From NCBI GenBank assembly GCA_901456055.1, contig CABDWT010000016.1, positions 372,001 to 436,000 of the forward strand: a stretch of DNA of 64,000 nucleotides, written 5' to 3'. Shown in pieces: positions 1-9,846 of the stretch. Every line of letters begins with the position of its first letter. Positions within the stretch are counted from its first letter, which is position 1. A model generated the notes under the pieces. That model did not search any database, was not told the DNA's origin, and was given only the letters and a program-made list of their open reading frames with translations. The stretch comes from Phytobacter ursingii (GTDB lineage Bacteria; Pseudomonadota; Gammaproteobacteria; Enterobacterales; Enterobacteriaceae). A program made the translations under genes and the position numbers.

Positions 1-2031
1 ATTGACCAGTGCGTAGCTGCCTTGTTCTGCGCGTTGGGTGTCCGACACGTCGGTCCAGACTTTGTTCTGCCAGTTTATGCCACCGCCGACCGTTAACTCA
101 GGCAATGTCGGCAACTGATAGCGGGTAAACAACTTCATGGTGGTGCGCGGCTGATCGGAGCTGACCGCTTTACCCTGTTTGTCTTCAGCAATAAAGCGAG
201 TCGCGCCGAAAGTTAACTGCCAGTCATCGGTCAGCGCGCCGTTCAGTTCAAACTCGATCCCCTTACTGACGACGCCATCCAGGGATTCATAGATCGACTC
301 CCCGTCTGGCATATAGGTGTAAGTATTGCTGGCGACGCCGTCTTGCTCGATACGGAACACGGCAAGGGAGGTCGTCAGGCGGGTGCTAAACCAGTCTGCT
401 TTCACCCCGGCTTCATAGCTCTTACCGGTGGTGGGATCGAGATAGCGCCCGGACGCATCACGTTTGTCCTGCGGCTGGAATATCTCGGTATAGCTGGCAT
501 ATGCGGACCAGTCTTCATTGATGTCATATACCAAGCCCGCATATGGCGTGACATCGTTTTTGGTGCTTTCCAGTCGGGTCGACGGCGAGCCTGACGGGTT
601 ATAGCGAATATTGTATTCGGTATAACGAGCACCCACGATCAGGTGCAGCGGATCGGTCAGCGAGAAACGCGCCGAGGTGTAGGCAGAAGACTGACGAATG
701 TCGTCTTTGCTGTATAGCGCCCATGGCGTCCATGCCGGGTCGGCAATATTACCGCTCCAGCCATTCTTGAATGAGCCGACATCAATCATTGTTCCAGGCG
801 TGTCCGGCAGGGCGTTGTCATAATGGTTACGCTGGCGGCTGTAGCTTGTGCCGAACATGAGTTGATGCTGGCGGCCAAACAGGTCAAAACCGCCACGCAT
901 GAAGGCATCAATGGCATCCTGTTTACGTTCACCACGATTCCAGCCGCCGTAACCGACCATTCCCTGGCCTGTGGCTTCATCCGGATAACCGTACATATAC
1001 ATCATTTTGGTGTCGAAATTGGTTTGCGCATGCATGCCGTTAACATGCGCTTCCCAGCCGTTGCCAAAACGCTGTGTCAGGTTTGCGAAGACCCTGGTGT
1101 TGTCTTTATTGGAATAGGCCCAGTTCGGCGCCACCGTTGTACTGCGATCATATTTCGCTTTGCTGCCATCGGCGTACCAGGTGGGCAGACCACCCCAGGT
1201 AGGGCTGTCGGTCTGGCTTTCCTGATATTCATATCCCAGCGAGAGGGTAGTACTGTCGGTCACATCGGCATCAACGACGCCGTAGATGAATTTCTTGCGG
1301 TAGTGGTAGGTATCTACCCAACTGTCATTATCCTGATAACCGGTGATGACGCGGCCACGCACTTTTCCCGATTCGCTCAGTGGTGCCTGTAGATCAAGGA
1401 CATAACGTTGTTTATCCCAGCTACCGGACGTGGCGGACAGGTTACCTTTAAAGTCGGTGCTATCCGCATGTTTACGCACCATGTTGACGTAGGCCGCCGG
1501 GTTGCCGGTGCCGGACATCAAACCTGTCGCGCCGCGCACGACTTCAATACGGTCATAAATGGCCGTATCAGCGGCGGTATCACCGAAGTTCCAGACTTCG
1601 CTGATGGAAGTCGGGAGGTCGTCATACGCGTAGTTGTTGACAAAGAAGCCACGTGAATAAAACACGGTGCGATCGCTGTCCTGTACCTGCGCGGTGACGC
1701 CGGTTGTATTAGTCAATACCTGCCCGATAGCGTTCAGGTTCTGATCCTGTATACGTTGCTGGCTGATAACACTTACCGATTGCGGGATATCACGGGGCAC
1801 AAGCAGCAATTTTGTTCCGGTGGTCGTGGTTTGAACGCTGTAGTCGTGATCCTGGTGGCTATCTCTCTCGGTGCCAGAGCCGCCCTCAACGATGAGGGTT
1901 TCATCATTACCGGATGTGGATGCCGCGAAGCTTGCGGCTGGCGTTAACGCGAACCCAATACAAACAGCCAGTAATGAGGGCGCACAGGTAAGTGAGCGCT
2001 GATCATTTCCGGCGTTCATGGTGAAAGACAT
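1..2031 (-). CDS. fhuE: TonB-dependent siderophore receptor FhuE (partial, 3' end outside window)
   Basis: Outer-membrane receptor for coprogen-type and other hydroxamate ferric siderophores, driven by TonB. The reverse strand is open from an ATG at 2031 to the window edge (677 codons; E. coli FhuE is about 729 aa, so roughly the last 50 residues are missing). The N-terminus has a signal peptide ending near residue 37, then a TonB-box-like ETLIVEG at about 44-50, then a plug domain with RDIPQSV and the conserved VVRGATGLMSGTGNP segment. The beta-barrel follows. An AAGGG ribosome site precedes the start. Divergent from hinT, with fhuE upstream of it as in E. coli. A related siderophore receptor with a different ligand cannot be excluded, because the N-terminal region is only moderately like K-12 FhuE. 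Confidence 0.85.
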   Translation of the reverse strand, partial: MSFTMNAGNDQRSLTCAPSLLAVCIGFALTPAASFAASTSGNDETLIVEGGSGTERDSHQDHDYSVQTTTTGTKLLLVPRDIPQSVSVISQQRIQDQNLNAIGQVLTNTTGVTAQVQDSDRTVFYSRGFFVNNYAYDDLPTSISEVWNFGDTAADTAIYDRIEVVRGATGLMSGTGNPAAYVNMVRKHADSTDFKGNLSATSGSWDKQRYVLDLQAPLSESGKVRGRVITGYQDNDSWVDTYHYRKKFIYGVVDADVTDSTTLSLGYEYQESQTDSPTWGGLPTWYADGSKAKYDRSTTVAPNWAYSNKDNTRVFANLTQRFGNGWEAHVNGMHAQTNFDTKMMYMYGYPDEATGQGMVGYGGWNRGERKQDAIDAFMRGGFDLFGRQHQLMFGTSYSRQRNHYDNALPDTPGTMIDVGSFKNGWSGNIADPAWTPWALYSKDDIRQSSAYTSARFSLTDPLHLIVGARYTEYNIRYNPSGSPSTRLESTKNDVTPYAGLVYDINEDWSAYASYTEIFQPQDKRDASGRYLDPTTGKSYEAGVKADWFSTRLTTSLAVFRIEQDGVASNTYTYMPDGESIYESLDGVVSKGIEFELNGALTDDWQLTFGATRFIAEDKQGKAVSSDQPRTTMKLFTRYQLPTLPELTVGGGINWQNKVWTDVSDTQRAEQGSYALVN

Positions 2032-2367
2032 TATTAACCCTTAATGGTCTGGTAACGGGATTATCCGGCTCGCGAGATGTTGTCGGCGCCCGGCCTGTTT
2101 TATATTTTTCAATCAACAAATGCGCATGAAAATGCAAATGCGAAATATACGCATTCAGTATTGCAATGTAAACAGATGTAATATTCCTGTCTGAGTGATT
2201 GATTTAAAGCGCTTATGGGTAGGGGTTGGTTATAACACCACCAGCTGGTGGTGAAATCTTGAAGAAAAAGAGTGTTGTAGTTGAAACAGCCGGAGAATCT
2301 CGCTCATACTCTACACTGTATCTCGTGATGGGGCGGTTTCGCCCGCGCGTATAAAAAGGAAATCGTC
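2032..2367. other. fhuE-hinT divergent intergenic region
   Basis: 336 bases with no gene. It holds the two divergent promoters. On the fhuE side lies a run of AT-rich repeats, including a 19-bp inverted repeat at 2137-2155 (AATGCG, 7-base spacer, CGCATT) next to further GCAT/ATGC words at 2121-2142. Iron control by Fur is expected for fhuE, but the match to the Fur consensus is weak. An AAAAGGAAA ribosome site for hinT sits at about 2353-2361. Confidence 0.5.
2137..2155 (-). promoter_or_regulatory. 19-bp inverted repeat upstream of fhuE, possible operator
   Basis: Perfect AATGCG / CGCATT dyad with a 7-base AT spacer, about 106 bases upstream of the fhuE start. Its length equals that of a Fur box, but the half-sites are not the canonical GATAAT. 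Assignment to Fur is inference from the gene it precedes. Confidence 0.3.
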
Positions 2368-2727
2368 ATGGCCGAAGAAACCATTTTCAGTAAGATTATC
2401 CGTCGTGAAATTCCGTCGGACATCGTCTATCAGGATGAATTAGTTACCGCTTTCCGTGATATCTCTCCCCAGGCACCGACGCATGTACTGATTGTGCCCA
2501 ATATTCTTATACCTACGGCGAATGACATCACCGAAGCGCATGAACAGACAATGGGGCGCATGATGACCGTAGCGGCAAAAATTGCCCGCGCTGAGGGGAT
2601 TGCAGAAGAGGGTTATCGCCTCATCATGAACTGTAACCGCCACGGTGGGCAGGAAGTCTGGCATATCCATATGCATTTATTGGGTGGTCGCCCCTTAGGT
2701 CCGATGCTGGCACATAAAGGCGATTGA
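2368..2727 (+). CDS. hinT: Purine nucleoside phosphoramidase HinT
   Basis: HIT-superfamily hydrolase that cleaves aminoacyl- and other nucleoside 5'-phosphoramidates in the cytoplasm. It is 119 aa, the same length as E. coli HinT. The histidine triad is visible as HIHMH at residues 99-103, followed by LLGG. The first 30 residues form the usual small beta hairpin ([17 protein letters not shown]). It is followed one base later by ycfL and then lpoB and thiK on the same strand, the conserved hinT-ycfL-lpoB-thiK-nagZ gene string. Confidence 0.97.
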   Translation: MAEETIFSKIIRREIPSDIVYQDELVTAFRDISPQAPTHVLIVPNILIPTANDITEAHEQTMGRMMTVAAKIARAEGIAEEGYRLIMNCNRHGGQEVWHIHMHLLGGRPLGPMLAHKGD

Positions 2728-2728
2728 T

Positions 2729-3103
2729 ATGATCAACGGACGCGTTGCACTTCTGGTGACGGCTCTGAGTTTAGTCGGTTGCGGCTCGCGTCCTGCGATC
2801 CCGGTGGCCAACGATCAAACGCTGGTAATGGAAGCCAATGTGCTGGCCGCAGGCATCACCGCTGATTCCCCCACGCTGAGCACGCAAGAAATCCAGCCCT
2901 CTGCCTCGTCTCGCCTGTTCAATGAACGCGCGCAGCCGGTAACCATCAATTACCGTTTTTACTGGTACGACGCCAGAGGCCTGGAAATGCACCCGCTCGA
3001 AGAACCGCGTAGGGTAACGATCCCGGCGCACTCCGCTGTCACACTTTATGGAAATGCAAACTTCCTGGGTGCGCACAAGGTCAGACTTTATCTCTATCTA
3101 TAA
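2729..3103 (+). CDS. ycfL: YcfL family lipoprotein
   Basis: Small predicted lipoprotein of unknown function, 124 aa (E. coli YcfL 125 aa). The hydrophobic N-terminus ends in the lipobox LVGC with the acylated cysteine at residue 18. The rest looks like a small beta-sandwich (YRFYWYDARGLEM, then a VTIPAHSAVTLYG segment), typical of DUF1425. The start ATG overlaps the end of hinT closely (stop at 2725-2727, start at 2729), so translation is probably coupled. It lies directly before lpoB, which suggests an envelope role, but no function is shown by the sequence. Confidence 0.92.
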   Translation: MINGRVALLVTALSLVGCGSRPAIPVANDQTLVMEANVLAAGITADSPTLSTQEIQPSASSRLFNERAQPVTINYRFYWYDARGLEMHPLEEPRRVTIPAHSAVTLYGNANFLGAHKVRLYLYL

Positions 3104-3113
3104 GGGGTGAAAA

Positions 3114-3776
3114 TTGATTAAAACATTAGGACGTTTCGCGCTACTGACCACAGTGGCGGTTATCCTTTCAGGGTGTATTACCCGTGGCGAGCAAGAGCCC
3201 GCACCGGTTGAACAAGCGAACCCAACGCCACAACAGCCTGTTCCTCAGCAACCACAGCCGTCGCAACCTGTACCGACGGTGCCGTCTGTGCCGTCGATCC
3301 CGGAACAACCTGGGCCAATCGAACATCCTGATCAAACGACTCAGCCGACACCGCGTGAGCGTCACTACGACTGGAACAGCGCCGTACAGCCGATGATAGG
3401 TAAAATGTTACAGGCGAGTGGAGCCTCGGCGGGTAACGTATTGCTCGTAGATAGCGTGAACAACCGGACTAACGGTTCGGTGAACACCAGCGAAGCAACC
3501 GAAACCCTGCGCGGCGCGCTGACTAACAATGGCAAGTTTACCCTGGTTTCTGCGCAGCAACTGGCAATTGCCAAGCAGCAACTGGGCCTGTCGCCGCAGG
3601 ATAGCCTCGGTACGCGCAGCAAAGCGATTGGCATTGCCCGCAATGTTGGAGCTCAGTACGTGCTGTATTCCAGCGCGACAGGCAACGCCAATGCGCCGAC
3701 ACTGCAAATGCAACTGATGCTGGTGCAGACTGGCGAAATTGTCTGGTCAGGTAAAGGTGCGGTTCAGCAACAATAA
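3114..3776 (+). CDS. lpoB: Penicillin-binding protein activator LpoB
   Basis: Outer-membrane lipoprotein that reaches through the periplasm to activate PBP1b transglycosylase and transpeptidase. 220 aa with a TTG start, supported by an AAGGGGTG ribosome site 5 bases before it. The lipobox ILSGC places the lipidated Cys at residue 21. A disordered Pro/Gln-rich linker covers about residues 28-80, with repeated Gln-Pro and [10 protein letters not shown] units; it is slightly longer than in E. coli (213 aa total). The folded C-terminal domain carries [18 protein letters not shown] and the conserved [19 protein letters not shown] stretch. It overlaps the start of thiK. Confidence 0.96.
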   Translation: MIKTLGRFALLTTVAVILSGCITRGEQEPAPVEQANPTPQQPVPQQPQPSQPVPTVPSVPSIPEQPGPIEHPDQTTQPTPRERHYDWNSAVQPMIGKMLQASGASAGNVLLVDSVNNRTNGSVNTSEATETLRGALTNNGKFTLVSAQQLAIAKQQLGLSPQDSLGTRSKAIGIARNVGAQYVLYSSATGNANAPTLQMQLMLVQTGEIVWSGKGAVQQQ

Positions 3777-4581
3777 GCTTACGCGTGACGCGCTGCTGTC
3801 ACGCTATTTCCCGCATTATGCTCCCGTCGAAGGTCAGGATACTGGCCTTAGCGGCGGGAGTTGTCTTATCAGCAACGGCCATCAACGTCTGATTTTACGC
3901 CAGCAGCATCAGGCAACATCGTCACCCTTTTTGCGCCAGTATCGCGCGCTTAAACGATTACCGGGCCACATTGCGCCGCAGCCCCGCTTTTTCGTTAAAG
4001 GCTGGATGGTAATTGACTATATTGCTGGCGATACGCAAAGCAACTTACCGGTCAGCCATAACCTGGCGGCCTTATTGTATGATTTGCATCGCTGTCCCCC
4101 CTTTGGCTGGCGTCTTACTCTGCTGCCTTTACTGGAGGCGTACTGGCAACTGTGTTCGCCGTCGCGTCGTACGCCGTTCTGGCTGCAGCAATTAAAATCA
4201 CGCAGGCAAGAGGGCGAGCCGGCCCCCTTGCGACTGGCTCCATTACATATGGATGTTCACGCGGGCAACCTGGTACATACCCATGACGGTTTGCGGTTGA
4301 TCGACTGGGAGTATGCCGGTGACGGTGATATTGCGATGGAACTGGCAGGCGTCTGGACCGGCAGCGAGCATCAACGGCGTGAACTGGTGGCTGAATACGC
4401 ACGTTTCGCCATGCTTGATGAAACGCGTTTATGGCGTCAGGTGCTACGCTGGCGTCCGTGGATAGCGATGTTGATGGCGGGCTGGTTTGAGTGCCGCTGG
4501 CAGCAGACGGGCGATCAACAATTTATAACGCTGGCTGATGCCGCATGGCGTCAGTTAAAGATGAAAGGAAAAGAGAGGTGA
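3757..4581 (+). CDS. thiK: Thiamine kinase ThiK
   Basis: Aminoglycoside-phosphotransferase-fold kinase that makes thiamine phosphate from salvaged thiamine. The GTG at 3757 gives 274 aa, the same length as E. coli ThiK, and aligns with its N-terminus ([16 protein letters not shown]). An AGGTAAAG ribosome site lies just upstream, inside lpoB. The catalytic loop [11 protein letters not shown] and the metal-binding [11 protein letters not shown] are present. The start overlaps the end of lpoB, and the 3' end reaches the nagZ start, so the string is translationally compact. A longer reading from a TTG at 3739 is possible but less likely. Confidence 0.93.
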   Translation: MRFSNNKLTRDALLSRYFPHYAPVEGQDTGLSGGSCLISNGHQRLILRQQHQATSSPFLRQYRALKRLPGHIAPQPRFFVKGWMVIDYIAGDTQSNLPVSHNLAALLYDLHRCPPFGWRLTLLPLLEAYWQLCSPSRRTPFWLQQLKSRRQEGEPAPLRLAPLHMDVHAGNLVHTHDGLRLIDWEYAGDGDIAMELAGVWTGSEHQRRELVAEYARFAMLDETRLWRQVLRWRPWIAMLMAGWFECRWQQTGDQQFITLADAAWRQLKMKGKER

Positions 4582-4583
4582 GT

Positions 4584-5609
4584 GTGGGTCCGGTCATGTT
4601 AGATGTGCAAGGCTACGAACTGGATGCGGAAGAGCGCGAAATTCTGGCGCATCCGCTGGTGGGTGGCCTGATTCTGTTTACCCGCAATTATCACGATCCG
4701 GCGCAGTTGCGCGAACTGGTACGCCAGATCCGTGCCGCATCTCGCCATCGTCTGGTGGTCGCGGTCGATCAGGAAGGTGGGCGGGTTCAGCGCTTTCGCG
4801 AGGGTTTTACCCATCTGCCGGCAGCGCAATCTTTTGCGGCCTTGCTGGGAATGGAAGAGGGCGGCAGAGTGGCAGAAGAGGCGGGCTGGCTGATGGCAAG
4901 CGAGATGATTGCGATGGATATCGACATCAGTTTCGCGCCCGTACTTGATGTGGGCCATATCAGCGCCGCGATTGGCGAACGTTCCTATCACGAAGATCCG
5001 GTAAAAGCGCTCTCCATCGCAGGACGTTTTATCGATGGCATGCACAGTGCTGGCATGAAAACCACCGGTAAGCATTTTCCGGGGCATGGCGCCGTGACGG
5101 CCGATTCACATAAAGAGACGCCGCGCGATCCGCGAGCTCAGGCGGAGATCCGTGGCAAGGATATGGCGGTGTTCCGCGCGCTGATTGAACAGGGCAAGCT
5201 GGATGCGATTATGCCTGCGCACGTTATTTATACGGATGTGGATTCACGCCCGGCCAGCGGTTCTCCCCACTGGCTGAAAAACGTGCTGCGCGGTGAGCTG
5301 AATTTTGATGGCGTGATTTTTTCCGACGATTTATCAATGGAAGGCGCGGCGATCATGGGCAGCTATGCCGAGCGTGGACAGGCATCGCTGGATGCAGGTT
5401 GCGATATGATCCTGGTCTGTAATAATCGTAAGGGCGCAGTCAGTGTGTTGGATAACCTGTCGCCGATCAAAGCAGAACGTGTTACGAAATTGTATCATAA
5501 AGGTTCATTTTCCCGTCAGGAATTGCTGAGTTCTGCACGCTGGAAGGCCGCCAACCGTGAACTGGAACAACTCCACGCGCGTTGGCAGGAATACAAGGCG
5601 GCTCGGTGA
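4584..5609 (+). CDS. nagZ: Beta-N-acetylglucosaminidase NagZ
   Basis: Cytoplasmic GH3 enzyme of peptidoglycan recycling. It removes GlcNAc from anhydro-muropeptides and so controls the AmpC inducer pool. The GTG at 4584, preceded by AGAGAGGTGA, gives 341 aa, as in E. coli. The GH3 signature KHFPGHG is at residues 163-169, the Asp174/His176 catalytic dyad is in VTADSHKE, and the nucleophile Asp248 is in [10 protein letters not shown]. It follows thiK by 2 bases and precedes ycfP by about 40. The glucosamine kinase nagK, whose substrate NagZ helps release, lies 14 kb away in this window. Confidence 0.97.
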   Translation: MGPVMLDVQGYELDAEEREILAHPLVGGLILFTRNYHDPAQLRELVRQIRAASRHRLVVAVDQEGGRVQRFREGFTHLPAAQSFAALLGMEEGGRVAEEAGWLMASEMIAMDIDISFAPVLDVGHISAAIGERSYHEDPVKALSIAGRFIDGMHSAGMKTTGKHFPGHGAVTADSHKETPRDPRAQAEIRGKDMAVFRALIEQGKLDAIMPAHVIYTDVDSRPASGSPHWLKNVLRGELNFDGVIFSDDLSMEGAAIMGSYAERGQASLDAGCDMILVCNNRKGAVSVLDNLSPIKAERVTKLYHKGSFSRQELLSSARWKAANRELEQLHARWQEYKAAR

Positions 5610-5648
5610 ACCTTTGTGGACGGGGTACTGGAGTAGGGTGAGGATACA

Positions 5649-6191
5649 ATGATCATCTATTTGCACGGTTTTGACTCAAACAGTCCGGGAAATCATGAGA
5701 AGGTACTGCAACTGCAATTTATCGACCCGGATGTCCGGTTGATCAGTTACAGCACGCGTCATCCGAAGCATGATATGCAGCATTTGTTAAAAGAGGTGGA
5801 CAAAATGCTGCAGCTCAACGTGGATGAACGGCCGCTCATTTGCGGCGTGGGGCTGGGAGGATACTGGGCGGAGCGCATTGGTTTCCTTTGCGACATTCGG
5901 CAGGTCATGTTCAATCCTAACTTGTTCCCCTTTGAAAACATGGAAGGCAAGATCGACCGACCGGAAGAGTACCTCGACATTGCCACAAAATGTGTGTCGA
6001 ATTTTCGCGAGAAAAATCGCGATCGCTGCCTGGCGATCCTGTCTCGCCGTGATGAAGCGCTGGATAGTCAACGTTCGTCTGATGTTCTGCACCATTACTA
6101 CGAAATTGTCTGGGACGAAGAACAGACGCACAAATTTAAAAATATCTCGCCGCACCTGCAGCGAATTAAAGCTTTTAAAACACTTGGTTAA
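5649..6191 (+). CDS. ycfP: UPF0227 alpha/beta-fold esterase-like protein YcfP
   Basis: 180 aa, the same length as E. coli YcfP. It has an alpha/beta-hydrolase look: [10 protein letters not shown] at residues 5-14 as the oxyanion-type loop, and [10 protein letters not shown], where a Gly stands at the place of the usual nucleophilic serine. This substitution is a family feature, so catalysis is doubtful. It is the last gene of the hinT-ycfP string and is followed by a clear intrinsic terminator. Function unknown; association with NagZ is by neighbourhood only. Confidence 0.93.
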   Translation: MIIYLHGFDSNSPGNHEKVLQLQFIDPDVRLISYSTRHPKHDMQHLLKEVDKMLQLNVDERPLICGVGLGGYWAERIGFLCDIRQVMFNPNLFPFENMEGKIDRPEEYLDIATKCVSNFREKNRDRCLAILSRRDEALDSQRSSDVLHHYYEIVWDEEQTHKFKNISPHLQRIKAFKTLG

Positions 6192-6200
6192 TCCTCCTCA

Positions 6201-6226
6201 GCCCGACACTCGTCGGGCTTTGTTTT
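6201..6226 (+). terminator. Intrinsic terminator after ycfP
   Basis: GCCCGAC / GTCGGGC stem (6201-6207 and 6212-6218) with a 4-base loop and a T-rich tail. Confidence 0.85.
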
Positions 6227-6313
6227 GCTCCTGTCGTTAACAGCCTTTAGCTCACGTTTTCGACCAGCGTGTTTCAGAGCAACTACACTTGTTCATCTTT
6301 TAAGCACCAAAAC

Positions 6314-6327
6314 TTGATGCATATCAA
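6314..6327 (+). promoter_or_regulatory. FNR binding site upstream of ndh
   Basis: TTGATGCATATCAA is a perfect match to the FNR consensus TTGAT-N4-ATCAA. It lies 137 bases upstream of the ndh start. In E. coli FNR represses ndh when oxygen is absent from sites in the same region, so the control appears conserved. Confidence 0.85.
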
Positions 6328-6463
6328 TTTTGGTATGACCAATGCACCGTTCATGTTATTCTCACTGACATAATTTGGTTTTCATGATGTAACTTGTTGT
6401 TAATTAAGAGTTATATTTATAACTTTTAATTAACAATTGGTTAATAATTTTGAGGGGGTCACG

Positions 6464-7768
6464 TTGACTACACCATTGAAGAAAATTGTGATTGTTGGCG
6501 GTGGTGCTGGCGGGCTTGAACTGGCGACACAGTTGGGTAAAAAATTGGGCCGCGGTAAGAAAGCAAAAGTTACGCTGGTGGATCGCAACCATAGCCACCT
6601 GTGGAAACCGCTGTTACATGAAGTAGCAACAGGATCGCTTGATGAAGGTGTTGATGCGCTGAGCTATCTGGCGCATGCGCGTAATCACCATTTCCAGTTC
6701 CAGTTGGGCTCTGTGGTTGATATCAATCGCGACGCGAAAACGATAACCCTGGCAGAGTTGCGTGACGAGAAAGGTGAACTGCTGGTTCCTGAACGTAAGC
6801 TGGCGTATGACACGCTGGTGATGGCGTTAGGCAGCACGTCAAACGACTTCAATACCCCTGGCGTAAAAGAGCACTGCATTTTCCTTGATAACCCGCACCA
6901 GGCGCGCCGTTTTCATCAGGAGATGCTGAACCTGTTCCTGAAATACTCTGCCAGCCTGGGGGCGAACGGCAAAGTAAACATCGCTATTGTCGGCGGTGGG
7001 GCGACGGGTGTTGAGCTGTCTGCCGAGTTACATAACGCAGTGAAACAGTTACACAGTTACGGTTATAAAGGGCTGACCAACGAGGCGCTGAATGTCACGC
7101 TGGTGGAAGCAGGCGAGCGCATTCTGCCTGCGCTGCCGCCGCGTATTTCCGGCGCTGCGCACAATGAGCTGACCAAAATGGGTGTGCGTGTTCTGACGCA
7201 GACGATGGTCACCAGCGCAGATGAAGGCGGTCTTCACACCAAAGATGGCGAATATATTAAAGCCGATCTGATGGTCTGGGCGGCCGGTATCAAAGCACCG
7301 GACTTTATGAAAGAGATAGGCGGCCTGGAAACGAACCGGATTAACCAGTTGGTGGTTGAGCCGACCCTGCAAACGACACGTGATGCGGATATTTATGCCA
7401 TTGGCGACTGTGCCTCCTGCGCGCGTCCGGAAGGGGGCTTTGTGCCGCCGCGCGCTCAGGCCGCACACCAGATGGCGAGTCTTGCGCTGCATAACATCCT
7501 GGCGCAAATGAAAGGGAAACCGACGAAGTCCTATGTCTATAAAGATCACGGCTCGCTGGTTTCACTCTCCAACTTCTCCACCGTGGGGAGCCTGATGGGT
7601 AACCTGATGCGCGGGTCAATGATGATTGAAGGGCGTATTGCGCGCTTTGTTTATATCTCACTGTACCGTATGCATCAGATTGCGCTGCATGGTTACTTCA
7701 GGACGGGGTTAATGATGCTGGTCGGCAGTATTAACCGGGTCATTCGCCCGCGCCTCAAGCTTCACTAA
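6464..7768 (+). CDS. ndh: Type II NADH:quinone oxidoreductase Ndh
   Basis: Single-subunit, non-proton-pumping respiratory NADH dehydrogenase bound to the inner face of the cytoplasmic membrane. The TTG at 6464 follows a strong GAGGGGG ribosome site and gives 434 aa, exactly the E. coli length. The FAD-binding GGGAGG lies near residues 12-17, and the second dinucleotide (NADH) site is [17 protein letters not shown] near 175-190. The C-terminus has the membrane-associating amphipathic region ([21 protein letters not shown]). It is preceded by an FNR operator and stands alone as a transcription unit. Confidence 0.97.
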   Translation: MTTPLKKIVIVGGGAGGLELATQLGKKLGRGKKAKVTLVDRNHSHLWKPLLHEVATGSLDEGVDALSYLAHARNHHFQFQLGSVVDINRDAKTITLAELRDEKGELLVPERKLAYDTLVMALGSTSNDFNTPGVKEHCIFLDNPHQARRFHQEMLNLFLKYSASLGANGKVNIAIVGGGATGVELSAELHNAVKQLHSYGYKGLTNEALNVTLVEAGERILPALPPRISGAAHNELTKMGVRVLTQTMVTSADEGGLHTKDGEYIKADLMVWAAGIKAPDFMKEIGGLETNRINQLVVEPTLQTTRDADIYAIGDCASCARPEGGFVPPRAQAAHQMASLALHNILAQMKGKPTKSYVYKDHGSLVSLSNFSTVGSLMGNLMRGSMMIEGRIARFVYISLYRMHQIALHGYFRTGLMMLVGSINRVIRPRLKLH

Positions 7769-7775
7769 CGGGGCT

Positions 7776-7811
7776 TACTGCTCTCCTGCGTCACATTCCA
7801 GGAGAGCAGTA
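7776..7811 (+). terminator. Perfect 13-bp hairpin after ndh
   Basis: TACTGCTCTCCTG at 7776-7788 pairs perfectly with CAGGAGAGCAGTA at 7799-7811 across a 10-base loop. There is no long T-run, so it may act as an mRNA-stabilising hairpin or a weak terminator rather than a strong intrinsic terminator. Confidence 0.6.
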
Positions 7812-7964
7812 CATCCTTCTGCAATACCGCCAGCGTATGCTCGGATAACTCCGAATCACGCTGATCTCCCGCCTGATTTCTCTTTTTTTCCGCTCATTCC
7901 GATTGGCTTATAGCACTGCCAGGTTGCAAAATTGTTACGAATAGCAAACCAGGGAGGAAATCCT

Positions 7965-8504
7965 GTGAATAAGTCAATGTTAGCGGGTATCGGTATTGGT
8001 GTGGCCGCTGCTCTGGGTGTCGCAGCGGTTGCAAGTATGAATGTCTTCAATCGCGGGCCGCAGTATGCGCAGGTGGTTTCCGCCACGCCAATCAAAGAAT
8101 CCATTAAAACGCCGCGTCAGGAGTGTCGTAATGTCACGATGACGCATCGCCGTCCGGTTCAGGATGAAAATCGCCTGACCGGTTCAGTACTGGGCGCGGT
8201 TGCCGGTGGCGTTATCGGTCATCAGTTCGGTGGGGGCCGTGGCCGCGATGTCGCCACGGTCGTCGGCGCGCTGGGCGGTGGCTACGCTGGTAATCAGGTC
8301 CAGGGCGAAATGCAGGCAAGAGACACTTACACCACGACTGAGCAGCGTTGTAAAACGGTGTATGACAAATCGGAAAAAATGCTGGGGTATGACGTCACCT
8401 ATAAAATTGGCGACCAGCAAGGGAAAATCCGCATGGATAAAGACCCTGGAACCCAGATCCCACTGGATGACAACGGTCAGCTTATTTTGAATAACAAGGC
8501 CTAA
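7965..8504 (+). CDS. ycfJ: Glycine-zipper 2TM protein YcfJ
   Basis: 179 aa from a GTG at 7965 with an AGGGAGGAAA ribosome site, equal in length to E. coli YcfJ. An N-terminal hydrophobic segment (about residues 5-25) is a signal or membrane anchor. The Gly-rich block GAVAGGVIGHQFGGGRG...GALGGGYAGN in the centre is the glycine zipper 2TM domain. The C-terminal part is charged and likely periplasmic. Linked in E. coli with biofilm and stress phenotypes; mechanism unknown. It ends just before a bidirectional terminator shared with the small reverse-strand gene at 8574-8729. Confidence 0.94.
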   Translation: MNKSMLAGIGIGVAAALGVAAVASMNVFNRGPQYAQVVSATPIKESIKTPRQECRNVTMTHRRPVQDENRLTGSVLGAVAGGVIGHQFGGGRGRDVATVVGALGGGYAGNQVQGEMQARDTYTTTEQRCKTVYDKSEKMLGYDVTYKIGDQQGKIRMDKDPGTQIPLDDNGQLILNNKA

Positions 8505-8525
8505 AATAGCAGTACTGTACCCATT

Positions 8526-8560
8526 GGCTCCTCAATTGCTCAGGCTGAGGAGCCTTTTTT
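8526..8560 (+). terminator. Terminator between ycfJ and a reverse-strand small gene
   Basis: GGCTCCTCA / TGAGGAGCC stem (8526-8534, 8546-8554) followed by six T. Convergent with the small reverse-strand ORF that stops at 8574. Confidence 0.85.
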
Positions 8561-8573
8561 ACAGGCACAGAAT

Positions 8574-8729
8574 TCAGATAAGATCATGCTGCCGATAGAG
8601 CAGAAAGCCGGTAATGACCACTGAGATAAACGCGAATAACACCGAACCACCACATACAACCCAGAGCCCGAATAACAATGTTATTACTATTAGCACTTTA
8701 AGTAATGGTAATAGCAAAATCATCTCCAT
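8574..8729 (-). CDS. Predicted 51-aa membrane protein (unannotated-type small gene)
   Basis: A 51-codon reading frame with ATG at 8729 and a good AGAAGGAAA ribosome site. Nearly all of it is hydrophobic: two likely membrane segments (about residues 3-22 and 26-45) separated by a short Cys-Gly-Gly turn, ending in a polar tail RQHDLI. The stop lies 14 bases from the ycfJ terminator, so its transcript has an end. It sits alone between ycfJ and comR. I do not recognise a family. The start signal, composition and spacing favour a real small inner-membrane protein, but it is short and unconfirmed. Confidence 0.55.
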   Translation of the reverse strand: MEMILLLPLLKVLIVITLLFGLWVVCGGSVLFAFISVVITGFLLYRQHDLI

Positions 8730-8969
8730 TTTCCTTCTGAATGTGAATAGTCAGCCAAAGTACATAATTCCGTATATACAATAAGATAGCGTAGGGTTAG
8801 AACTTACAGTTCGCTTATATCGTCATCCTGACGTTTATGGTTCTTTTACTACTAATGGTTAGCAGCGAAATAATTCCTGTTTAATATTAGCAAAACGGTA
8901 AAAATGGCATGCAGTTTTCACCTATTAATATAATAGGTGAAAACGATAATTATTGCGAAGGGAGGCAAA

Positions 8970-9602
8970 TCAGGATGTGGTCAACTGGGGCCATAAACGC
9001 AGCGTAGTCGCCGCAATCTGCAGCAACTTCTCACGACTCGCGCCTTCCCGGGCACTGATAGACATGCCCTGCAGAATACAGCTTAAAAATTGCGCCAGCT
9101 CCTGAACATTCGCGTGGGAGGGAATTTCCCCTCGCGCCTGACGTTGTAACAAAAATGTGAGCAACATCTGTTCCTGCTGCGCATGGCGTGACTTGATGGT
9201 TTCGGCAATCGCCTGCGATGAGGCAGCCAGCGTCGCGGAGGTGTTGATAAGAAAACAGCCAGCCGGAGTATCCGTGCTGGTAAAGCAGTTTGCCACCGCC
9301 GTGAAGTAATCTTTTAACGCCTGTCCCAGCGGTTTGTCGTCGCATAACAGTTGGGCTTCATGTTTGGCTGCAAAAAGCGAGATATAGCGATCCAGCACCG
9401 CGCGGAACAGGCCTTCTTTATTCGTAAATTCCGCATACAGCGTCGGTGCTTTCGCGCCCGTTGCCTCTACGAGATCAGATAAAGACGTGGCTTCGTAGCC
9501 ATGCTGCCAGAATAATGCCATGGCCTTATCAAGCGCCACTTCCCTGTCGAACACTTTCGGTCGGCCACGGCTTTTTTTCGTACAAGTGACTTCACTGGTC
9601 AT
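8970..9602 (-). CDS. comR: TetR-family copper-responsive repressor ComR
   Basis: TetR/AcrR-type repressor of the adjacent bhsA (ycfR/comC) gene. In E. coli copper releases it, raising BhsA and lowering outer-membrane copper entry. From the ATG at 9602 it is 210 aa, the family length. After a basic leader (KKSRGRPKVFDRE) the N-terminal HTH is the typical ATSLSDLVEATGAKAPTLYAEF at about residues 33-56. The C-terminal ligand domain contains two Cys (in NCFTSTDTPAGCF) that could bear on metal sensing. It is transcribed divergently from bhsA, with the shared control region at 9603-9846. A longer reading from 9674 has no advantage. Confidence 0.92.
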   Translation of the reverse strand: MTSEVTCTKKSRGRPKVFDREVALDKAMALFWQHGYEATSLSDLVEATGAKAPTLYAEFTNKEGLFRAVLDRYISLFAAKHEAQLLCDDKPLGQALKDYFTAVANCFTSTDTPAGCFLINTSATLAASSQAIAETIKSRHAQQEQMLLTFLLQRQARGEIPSHANVQELAQFLSCILQGMSISAREGASREKLLQIAATTLRLWPQLTTS

Positions 9603-9846
9603 AGTGCCGTTCAACCTTTGTTGGTTTGTTGAGCAATCATTATAAAAATAAATGCTGTCAGACACCAGAGGCAAAATAGCACAAATTATTAAATTCTATC
9701 TATATGATAAATATCATTTTATTAATTTATTTAACGTTCGTTATTAAAATGTATTGACGCGTGATGCAGATCACACTTATCATTTGTCTATCGATCGTTA
9801 AGTTAATGCTTGCGACGCTTCTTTCATCTGCTACAGGAACAAAATC

